From positions 62,001 to 126,000 of the forward strand of contig NZ_JAWDIY010000003.1 in the NCBI RefSeq assembly GCF_032380655.1: DNA of 64,000 nucleotides. Reading direction: 5' to 3'. A program made the position numbers and the translations under genes. Shown piece after piece: positions 26,901 to 33,800 of the stretch (position 1 is its first letter; each line of letters opens with the position of its first letter). The DNA comes from Diplocloster hominis (GTDB taxonomy: Bacteria; Bacillota; Clostridia; Lachnospirales; Lachnospiraceae). The notes beneath the pieces were generated by a model. The model saw only the letters and a program-made list of their open reading frames with translations, did not search any database and was not told the origin of the DNA.

Positions 26901-28910
26901 TATGTTTTCATTGGACATGATCCATTCCGCCAGCTTATTTCCGCCAACCGATTTTTCTCCTTTATATTCTCCCTCCAGCTGTGAGAAGGCTCCGAAGTGA
27001 ATAAACATACCGTATACATCGTTGCGCCACCAGCTCATACGGTCGGCTTTTTCTTCCTCCGACTCCGTGCCCGTGTAAGGGGAAAATACAAAGAAATCTA
27101 TATTCATATCGGACTCATCCGAAAATACGAAGAAGACATCGTGTACCCCTTCCGGTGACTTTATTTGCGCATACTGTTCCCGGAATATGGTTTTGCTGCC
27201 TGAGGGCGTAAGCTCAATAGTTCCCAGCAGGTCACCGTCTGCGCTGTCTGCGTGGACCTCAATCTTTTTTCCTGCCTGGTCGGACCCGGCCGCCGCCATC
27301 ATCATGATGGTTTTATAATAGCTGCCGTCTCCGAAATGTATATTCCGGTAGACCAGATAGTCGCCGACTCCCCATTCACCGCCTAACGACGAGTGGTCCG
27401 GGGCGTCCTCATTGGGGGCGGCCGTTTTCGTTATCTGAGCTTTCTGGTAATCCTTCGCCTCTATCACCGTGTCGGCGGGACGTTCCTCCACCGGCTGTTC
27501 CTGCTCTTCCCTGGCGATGTGATACACTTCGAAGGTCTCCAGACTGGCCGGCTTCGCATTGGAGCTGAGGGTTACTCTAATCTGGCTTCCTGTCACCGCA
27601 GAGTCCAGATCCAGTACCGCTTCCTCGCCTATGCCGGTTCCTTCTTTTAACGTCTTCCATTCACCGGCCGTATCGTTTTCCAGATATTCCAGTTTATAAC
27701 CGCTGCAACGATATGCGTTCTCTCCGTTCCAAGGTGCGAACATTTCACGCATAATCACGCGGTTAAACTCTGTGGGCGCTCCCAATTTGACGGTCAGGCT
27801 CGGACTCTTGTCGCTGTCATTGGGCGCCCATCTGGTTCCCGTTTTCCCGTCAACGGCCTTGTCGCCGCCCAGACCGTTATAGCCTGTGCTTACCACAATC
27901 TCCTTACCTCTGGCCAGATCTTTCTCATTTCTTAAGATGGCCTCGATATTCTCTGCGCAAGCAACTGTGTCGCCGGATGCATTTTTCAGATTCGCGGTAA
28001 TGCTTATTTTACCAGAGGCTACGTTGTCCGCTTCGATACTCCAGTTTCCTCCGTTGATCTGTGTTGTTTGAAAATTCTTCGTCCCGCCGCTTTCTTCCTG
28101 GATCTGTACCTCCACAGAAGCGGCTTCTCCCTCACAGGTTCCCGTGATTGTAAAGGGCGCCGTGTCATATACCGTGCAGCCTTTATTCGTGGATCCTGTG
28201 GCAGCGATTACTTCAGGGGCAGCGATGGTAATCGAGCTCACCGCCTTTGGTTCCTCCTGATAGAACAGCTGGAATTCATAGATACTGGATTTATTCCCAT
28301 CAATGTGGAGACGCACTTGCGTTGTCCGGAAGGTGTCGAAGCTCGGATTTGTTTCTTTCGTTTCATTCGTTATCGCCTCCCCGGTGAAGGCTGTCTTCCA
28401 TTCATCATTCTCCCAGTAGTCTATGGTGTAAGCATTAACACTGCTTCCATACTGCAGACACGGGTAAATATATGCGGAATTTACGGATACCTCTTGTTCA
28501 AAGGTCAGTATCAGGTTAGACGCAGTAGCGTTGTCTCTTGCCGCCCATCTGGTTATCTGGTCTCCATCCAATGCCTTCCCGACAGCACGCTCCGCATCGT
28601 ATTCGCTATCCGCCGTGGCGGACGTCGGAATCACCTGTTTTTTCTCTGCTGCATCTGCGTCCGCCTGTAAAGGAACCGATTGTTCTGTTGCCGGCTGTTC
28701 CTCCGGCTCAGCGGCTCCCGCCTGCATTGGAACCGTTTGTTCCGTTGTCGGCTGTTCCTCCGGCTCAGCGGCTCCCGCCTGCATTGGAACCGTTTGTTCC
28801 GTTGTCGGCTGTTCCTCCGGCTCAGCGGCTCCCGCCTGCACCGGAATACTGTTTAAGGTCAGTATAAGCGCAAAGGCCATTGCTATCACACGATAGTATC
28901 TCTTTTTCAA
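21000..28910 (-). CDS. Giant surface protein with two GH29 alpha-L-fucosidase domains and six F5/8C domains
   Basis: About 2,636 residues. After a signal peptide (1-28) come three 19-residue repeats (27-83). The body is a ~943-residue unit repeated: F5/8C, Ig-like, F5/8C, CBM6-like, GH29 (starts near 95 and 1037), then a third F5/8C-Ig-F5/8C set (1982-2365) without enzyme. Both GH29 domains keep HHEGF (713, 1658) and the nucleophile Asp of WFDG (810, 1755), so both should hydrolyse alpha-L-fucosides. A PT-rich linker (2369-2410), a domain shared with the beta-helix protein (2412-2570) and an AKTGDDAP anchor signal end it. AGGAGGG abuts ATG 28916, so TTG 28910, with normal spacing, is preferred. 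Exported and probably wall-anchored. Confidence 0.9.
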   Translation of the reverse strand: MKKRYYRVIAMAFALILTLNSIPVQAGAAEPEEQPTTEQTVPMQAGAAEPEEQPTTEQTVPMQAGAAEPEEQPATEQSVPLQADADAAEKKQVIPTSATADSEYDAERAVGKALDGDQITRWAARDNATASNLILTFEQEVSVNSAYIYPCLQYGSSVNAYTIDYWENDEWKTAFTGEAITNETKETNPSFDTFRTTQVRLHIDGNKSSIYEFQLFYQEEPKAVSSITIAAPEVIAATGSTNKGCTVYDTAPFTITGTCEGEAASVEVQIQEESGGTKNFQTTQINGGNWSIEADNVASGKISITANLKNASGDTVACAENIEAILRNEKDLARGKEIVVSTGYNGLGGDKAVDGKTGTRWAPNDSDKSPSLTVKLGAPTEFNRVIMREMFAPWNGENAYRCSGYKLEYLENDTAGEWKTLKEGTGIGEEAVLDLDSAVTGSQIRVTLSSNAKPASLETFEVYHIAREEQEQPVEERPADTVIEAKDYQKAQITKTAAPNEDAPDHSSLGGEWGVGDYLVYRNIHFGDGSYYKTIMMMAAAGSDQAGKKIEVHADSADGDLLGTIELTPSGSKTIFREQYAQIKSPEGVHDVFFVFSDESDMNIDFFVFSPYTGTESEEEKADRMSWWRNDVYGMFIHFGAFSQLEGEYKGEKSVGGNKLAEWIMSNENISREEYEEIAARPFNPVQFDVEKIVSLAKAAGHKYIVFTTKHHEGFNMYDTGVKGFEDYKITGFGEYKGEDPLKALSEECQKQGVDLCAYITVMDWHDDSQSNYGKNVDPAKKADFVSRYKAQLRELVEIYGAKVLWFDGDWESWWTKADGEELYKYLRTLDVGVITNERLKRDTGIGDIDVRENSVVSSATDSYVESCMTLNNTWGFSKYDHNWKSADQVVDMLVQCASNGGNLILNIGPKGDGSVPKETEDILKESGEWVKIHADSIYGTKGSCMQKLPTGVRMTTKEGKAYLHLTTQFYNDIMIPRFENKITDMKILGTGEKVTYSLSAEKTYIRLSDITQDVYDTVIEIDMEGIPKQLVTSSMTNLAVTAKTVTGTNEYSDLYAAGKAVDGDRTSRWATKNISNGEAELVLNFENPVTVNSAYVSQYVSASNYTNAYTIDYWKDGKWITAFRGGKLEAEADITFEAVTSDKIRLHLTQTNNPSIYEFQLFRNELSSVAITNPKIVAKTGSNNEGVTVYDESPFRIEGISEGTADKVEVAVLDKEGARKSFTTEVTKDGTWSVEADSIVSGDLTVSAYLKDTQGGIVAVADARQAILRNAKDLARGKKATASTQYGGFEGSKAVDGMTGTRWAPNDSDVLPALTVDLGADTEFDRVIMREMIDRWNTPADYRCNKFKLEYYDGTTWQLLKEGTKIGEEYILDLTEPITASQVRMTFLQGRVLNDKTFMPSLETFELYRLKGQSEPEKPVDVRTADTLIEAKDYQKAGITGGNVSENDNAPDHTSYGGDFKAGDYLVYRNLDFKQKSYNTFMLMVSALDDQSGKQIEVRLDGVDGDKIGTITVEPSKDRTIFREQYADIKAGVSGKHDIYLVFPQDAALDLDFFNFSTYDGTETKEEMEKRMSWFRDSVFGQFIHFGAYTYLEGEWNGGPSKGLSEWIMEKEEIGKEEYALAAAKPFNPDQFNAKEIVELAKAAGQKYIVFTSRHHEGFSMFDTHIKEFEDYKLQGYGAYKGGDFLKELSKECKKAGIHFCLYITVQDWHDKSQDAYSTVMKEGEKDDFMSRYKAQLRELLEIYQPDMLWFDGEWQSWWTAEDGREVQRYLRTIKPELVTNNRLKRSGNVGDYGTPEGTIPETGLEGAWETCMTLNNTWGWDKYDHNWKNADTVIDMVVQCASGGGNLLLNIGPEPDGTVPPESAAILREAGKWMEKYGDSIYGTERNCLVGLPSGVRMTTKDGMAYLHITQKLNGDIQIPRLDNEIKSMKVMGTNEPVNYLNMKEKTYIELSKVDQVDYDTVIEIELEGKPKQLVTESATNIAPTASSAEANTYWYNSETYKGSKAVDDDATTRWASHDKATEAILELEFDTPVTVNAASFVEYYSAGKNYINTYTIDYWKDGQWVSAYRSEKSVHDKPDVTFDSVTSDKIRLNITDSLNPSLYEFKLFKQARDRISITSPAVKPQTSNMNEGRSILEGMPVSVTGTVSGAAKSAEVKIMDSTKAEKTFAATVSADGSFEAKVDGNFKPGAVFFTAYAKDKDGQYIAISDVQEAILRDGKDLTKGKKATTSTAWSNFEGDKALDGMTGTRWAPKDDDPQPTITVDLEENTEFNRVIIREMYDRWNNPKDYRCQKFKLEYYDGSSWKKLHEGTKIGEELAIDLEQAVEAKQIRLTILEGRTVGEGDKAKKYAPGIESFELYNTVEAPPVTPPPTTPPITPPPTTPPVTPPPTTPPVTPPPTDNPHNPMDQVRIEVNRGEGVPAVRPENADILKDILLTEEEKAMAADGVKIVIRMVISKVDEGANAAEIGALKGALKDRALGTLLNIQLFKQIGSGEPQKITETGRPFRIVLEIPQELKPGNGVNRTYTLLSLHDQLVLEWKDLDENPDTITAEIDKFSLFAVVYQDKEKPKKDSNHSNSGSSDQDQSSGNQRASAAKTGDDAPVLPFILLTAAGASLVTVLILYRRRMRSGKSE
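28668..28838 (-). repeat. Three 57-bp tandem repeats inside the giant fucosidase gene
   Basis: Encodes QAGAAEPEEQPTTEQTVPM three times just after the signal peptide. Two copies are nearly identical in DNA and the third has drifted. The copy number could change by slippage without breaking the frame. Confidence 0.85.
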
Positions 28911-28963
28911 TCCCATCCCTCCTGTTACTTTTTTTGCTTTTTACAATCTATCCTCCCGTACTT

Positions 28964-28990
28964 TATCCGGTATTCCATATTATCCGGTAT
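28964..28990. repeat. Direct repeat upstream of the giant fucosidase gene
   Basis: TATCCGGTAT occurs exactly twice (28964-28973 and 28981-28990), 17 bases apart, 54-80 bases upstream of the start codon. It may be a regulator site. It differs from the TACGAT boxes elsewhere in the locus. Confidence 0.5.
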
Positions 28991-29016
28991 CACTGGTTAG
29001 TTTTCTCATCTGTCCG

Positions 29017-30630
29017 TCAGCGTCTCCTTTCCCTGATATATTCCCTTGGGGAACTTCCGGTCATTCTCTTAAATGTACTGCTGAAATACTGGGCATTGTC
29101 ATATCCGACCGCCTGCGATATCTCATATATCTTTAAGGAGGTGTTCTCCATAAGGGTTCTGGCTTTTTCCATTCTTTTCTTGGTAAGCGCTTCTATAAAA
29201 GTCTCACCGGTATACCGTTTGAACAGATAACTGAAATGGCTGATACTGACCGCCAGGTGGCTGCAGATCTCGTGCAGTGTGATTTCCGGGTCGTCATAGT
29301 GCGTATCAATATAATTGAGCGCCATCACCACCTGATGCTGATAGCACCCTTCCCGTTCCTGCTGAAGCACCTTTGCCGCATCCCGGCAGGCTTCCGACAG
29401 ATGACGCTCCATAGCCGGCAGTGTCCGGTCTTCATAGATGGCGATCTGAATCATCTGCAGCTTGTGAAATAACTCCGGCTGGTCCAGTTTCAATTCCTGC
29501 AGAAAACCGGAAAGGGACAGCATCATATTCTGGACGTGCAGGATACATTCCTTTTTCGTCGGCTTCTGCTTTCGCAATTCGTCGGCGAATTCTTTGATCA
29601 TTGTATCCAGATCGCCTGCCTGTCCTTCTTTGATCTTTGAAACCAAAGCGTCGCGCCATTGATTAATATTAAAAAATCGATCCGGGCAATTCCCTTTAAA
29701 GTCATCTGCCCTGTAAATCGTCTTATCACTATACAAGTAACTATATTCCAACATTTCCCGTATACTCTGTGTGGACGAGGGAAGTTCATTCAAAGAGGAG
29801 ACGCTCACCCCGTTGCAGAAAATAACACTGATATTCAGATAACTTCTGATCGCGCGCTCCAGTTCACAGCAGATCCTCTTGGTCTTTAACTCCAGTTCCT
29901 GCTGGACCGCGGCGCCCAGCAGCAGACAGATATTACCATCTTTTTCCTGGAAAGCCAGCGCGTTTTCCTCTCTCTCCAGCACTTCTTCTGCAATATTCAG
30001 AATCGCAAAAAATCCCAGGTCTTTCTTATCGTGGAATGGGCTGCTTCGAAATGATGTTTCATCTCTTTCATCGATGATGGTCACTGAAAAACATTTGCCG
30101 TCCAAAGTGATTCCATATTTTCCCATCTGTTTTTGGATTTCCTGTTCCGCGAGCCATTCCGTCGTCATCCGGTTCAGAAATTTCGTGCGCATGATCCTTC
30201 TGCTGTTCATATATTCGCTGCGGATTTGCTTCATCTGACCGATCCTTTTATTTTCATAATCCAGCAATTTCTTGATCTTCAAAAGTGTCTCGGACAATTC
30301 ATAGGCCGTCACCGGCTTCAGGATATACTCCATCACGTGGCTGCTGATCGCCTGCTTGGCGTATTCAAATTCATCATAACCGCTGATAATAACGCTTTTC
30401 ATATGAGGATAATTCTCATATACAAACCTGGTCAGTTCGATTCCGTCTACTCTTGGCATGCAGATATCTGTGATCAGCAGATCCGGGGGCTGTCTTCGGA
30501 TCTGCTCCTGCGCTTCCAGTCCGTCCTTGCAGATACCGACCAATTCAAAGCCCAGCTCTGCCCATTTGACATTCTCCCTCACGCAATCCCGGAAGATAAT
30601 CTCATCGTCCGCCAATAATACCTGATACAT
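29017..30630 (-). CDS. Orphan YesN-type response regulator
   Basis: A 537-residue regulator. The receiver domain is about 1-125 with phospho-acceptor D55 (LLITDICMP) and acidic pair D8/D9. The AraC-type DNA-binding domain is at about 430-535 (ICSHLAVSISHFSYLFKRYT ... GYDNAQYFSSTFKRMTGSSP). GGGAGGT lies before the ATG. No histidine kinase gene is adjacent: the neighbours are a surface enzyme upstream and the giant fucosidase gene 100 bases downstream. Its partner kinase may be the one at 16046-17833 or lie outside the window. Its own promoter carries the shared locus box, suggesting autoregulation or cross-control. Confidence 0.9.
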   Translation of the reverse strand: MYQVLLADDEIIFRDCVRENVKWAELGFELVGICKDGLEAQEQIRRQPPDLLITDICMPRVDGIELTRFVYENYPHMKSVIISGYDEFEYAKQAISSHVMEYILKPVTAYELSETLLKIKKLLDYENKRIGQMKQIRSEYMNSRRIMRTKFLNRMTTEWLAEQEIQKQMGKYGITLDGKCFSVTIIDERDETSFRSSPFHDKKDLGFFAILNIAEEVLEREENALAFQEKDGNICLLLGAAVQQELELKTKRICCELERAIRSYLNISVIFCNGVSVSSLNELPSSTQSIREMLEYSYLYSDKTIYRADDFKGNCPDRFFNINQWRDALVSKIKEGQAGDLDTMIKEFADELRKQKPTKKECILHVQNMMLSLSGFLQELKLDQPELFHKLQMIQIAIYEDRTLPAMERHLSEACRDAAKVLQQEREGCYQHQVVMALNYIDTHYDDPEITLHEICSHLAVSISHFSYLFKRYTGETFIEALTKKRMEKARTLMENTSLKIYEISQAVGYDNAQYFSSTFKRMTGSSPREYIRERRR

Positions 30631-30729
30631 TCTTCCTACCTCCCTTACATTCTACTGATTCAGTACCGGAAATTCTTTTATTATCTTCTTAGAAATATCC
30701 AAATTTTTATGATTATTGCCCGCCATACC

Positions 30730-30794
30730 ATCGTAACAGTCCAGGTTTTCTATAAACACCAAAAATACTACGATTACTTTTAAATTTGTTTGCA
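30730..30794 (-). promoter_or_regulatory. Promoter and activator box of the orphan response regulator
   Basis: On the minus strand: -10 TACGAT (30730-30735), a weak -35 TGTTTA (30753-30758) 17 bases away, and ATCGTAG nine bases further upstream (30768-30774). The adjoining AT-rich segment matches the 60168-60187 box at 18 of 20 positions. The distal half-site is not conserved here. The -35 was placed by analogy with the other promoters. Confidence 0.55.
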
Positions 30795-30802
30795 ATTCAG
30801 AA

Positions 30803-30841
30803 CAGGAGCGGGCAGGTACTCCCTGCACCTGCCCACTCCTG
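30803..30841. terminator. Hairpin after the beta-helix gene
   Basis: 15-bp arms (CAGGAGCGGGCAGGT / ACCTGCCCACTCCTG) with one mismatch and a 9-base loop, 13 bases after the minus-strand stop at 30854. No U-tract follows. Confidence 0.6.
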
Positions 30842-30853
30842 CCCTTAACCATA

Positions 30854-33800
30854 TCATTTCATTTCCATCATCCATCTTTTTCTCTTAAAGATCACCGTCG
30901 CAGCGGCCAGAAGTATTACCGCACAGGGTACTACCGGGGATTCGTCTCCTGTCTTGGCACCGGAAGCCTGTTGATCTCTTCCTGAATCCTGTGATCCGGA
31001 CGAATTTCCCTGATTAGAGGAATTGTCTGCGTCCACTATGTCGGTGAAGGTCACTGCATACAGGGAATAGGCATCGGATTCAACCGTAATCATATCCGGA
31101 TTGAAGTCCAGATCCCGAAGTTCTATCACCTGTTGATCGTGCAGCAAAAGCACAGTAAAGGTCCGTTCTACGCTGCTGCCGGGTTTCCAGTTATCCGGCA
31201 CATGGAGTACCAGACGGATCGGCTCCGGCAGGGTTCGTATTTCTACCGGTTCTCTGCCTTCGATCTCTTTGTACAGATGGATATTCATAAATCCTGCTAA
31301 CTGCTTTTGATTCAGGGCGTTTAAAAGCAGGCTGATATCCGCTGCCTGTGATTGGGAATCTGCCGGCGATATCCGTAAGGTCAGCGTAGCTTTTTTACCG
31401 GAAGCCACCAGCTTCATTTCCTCCTCTGTCAGTAGGGAATCCATCAGTTTTTGACTGAAATATGCCTTGATTTCCGGGACGTTTCCGGTTTGTTCCACCT
31501 TTATCTCTATATTCTTGTCTGCGGGATCCTCCGGCTTCTCATCGTCCGCCGGGGGCTGCGGCTTCTCATCGTCTGCCGGTTTTGTCAGCCCCGCGATCGC
31601 TTCCCGAAGTGCCTTCTCGGCCTGGTCTGCTTCCTCCTGGGTAACATTGCGGTACAGAATCTTTCTTGCCTGTTCCAGCGCATTCTGCAATGCCGTTACA
31701 CTTTCGGAGGTATAGCCGGACAGATCCAGACTGTCTGCTTCCGATACTGCGGCTTCCAAAGCGGTCTTATCCACTTTTTTCACCAGATCCTTCACTGCCT
31801 GGCGAAGAGCCCGGACCATACCGTCCACTTTCACCTGAGTGATATACGTCTCTTTCATCATACCGTTTGCCTCTTTCAGAGTGAATTCCAGCACAGAGGT
31901 GTCCACATAACCTCCCAGGCTCAGCGCTTCTTCTGCTTCTTTTATCGCCTGCTCCAGTTCTGATTTGTCTCCCTTTTCTTTTTCCGCCAGACCGTCGATG
32001 GCAGCCTGAAGCTCCTGTAATACATCCTGAACTTCGGCGTTGCTGATGCCTTCTTTTCCAAGAGCGTTAAAAGCATTCTCTTTCGCCGCTGCGAATTCTT
32101 CCCATCCGGACAGATAATGTTCTTCCACATAGTCATCGAGAGTGTCGTACAGTTCCTGCAGGGCGGCTGTATCCGCAGGTTCCTCCTGGATCGGTTTAGT
32201 CAGGCGGAAGGAATATACTTCGATATAACTGCTGCTTGCGCCATTGTTTTTTCCATTCTGTGTCACGGAAATCGTATAGGTTTTTGAAGGGTCCAGACCC
32301 CCGAACCGATACAGTGGCACATCGGTCATACGCTGCGTATCATAGCAGTCAACCTGCTGTTCGCTGCCTTCTGCCGGATTTCCTTCCTCATCGCTTACGA
32401 CAACCGCCGCGATCCCATGATCCGCGGCCTTTACACCGTACCATTCAACCGCCGTAGCTTTGCTGAAGGTATGGGATGCCTGTGCCCCGGCCCGTATCGT
32501 ATCGCAGGATTCCGATCCGGAACGAACCGTCCAGCCTTCCCCGGTACGGGTAATCTCATCGGAGTTCCCTTTTATGATAACCACCTCTTCCAGAACAACG
32601 AGAGCCTCCCGTGCCGAATTCAGGTCTTCCGCCAGTTGATCCGCCTCTGCCTGGGTAATTGTCACGGAATTCAAGCCTTCTTTTGCTTTAGCTAACGCTT
32701 TTTGGAACAGATACCAGTTATCTTTTCCATATGGCTTCTTCTCTACTGCTTCCGCTTGTGTAACGGCATCCGTCAGCAAGTCTTTATTAATGATATCGTT
32801 CTGCGGATTGATCTGCACGGTGGACGTCACCCTCGTGTTCTGTTCGCCGGCCGCAGTGAATTCTACCTCTGCCTCCTGAGTAAAGGTCGCCGGAAGCCGG
32901 AATTCACAGGCCGCCTTTGTCCCCGGTGCTTTTACCTGCATCTGCATAAGGAACTGTTCTCCCGCTTTTGCGGTAAGAACTGTCTGTCCGTCCGCGGCCA
33001 CTCCTGAGGCAGTCGCGTGTATTTTGCCGCTTTCCTTGTCATAGCGGACAGAGAAGGCCTGATCCTGCGCTGCCGGATTCGCTGTCACGGCCGGCAGCGA
33101 CAGCCCTTCCGCGAGAATCCAGGTATCATACATCGCCGCTTCCTGGGCATCTGTGATAAACAGGATCTGCAGCGCTTTATTGGTAATATCTTCGGGAAGC
33201 GTATAACCTTCCCTGGATTCAAAATACAGTTTCCCGGAAGACAGCGTGAATGCCTCTTCTTTCCTGTCAATCAGTTGAAAACCATCGGAAATGTCATACA
33301 GCGCATAGACTGCTTTCAAGTCTTTGGACCCGCCTTTGTTTTCCAGCGGTACTTTTATGTTTACCGTCTCTCCCCCCTGGAGATTCAGTGCTTCGTTTCC
33401 GTTTCCATAGGTGATCTCTGCGGGCGACGCATATACACCCAGTCCGCTTCCCTTATACTCTGTTACCCGGAACGCATCGACAATGAAATACCTGCCGGAT
33501 ACCTTCTGCCCTTTTAACGTATAATTTCCGTCCGGCAGAAGAGGAGACGTATATACGGTCTGCTGGTACATCCGGGAAGCTGCCGTACAGCTGATCGTCT
33601 TTTCCTCTACAGTTTCCCCGGTGTCCTTATTGATCAGGGTCATCTTCACATCTCCCTGATCCGTATATTTTCTGCTGATCATCTCAATCTGATTTCCCGT
33701 AAAATCCACTTGGAACCAGGCGCTATTCGCGTTTTGTGTATCCGGGAAGGCACAGATCGTATTATTCTGGTCGTTTCCTTTCCGATTGTCAAAGTACCAT

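Noticed and set aside
30652..30852. A 66-codon minus-strand frame between the beta-helix and response regulator genes
   Set aside because: It translates the promoter and box region. Its similarity to the frame at 60130-60333 (LKVIVV) comes from the shared DNA boxes, and there is no ribosome binding site.
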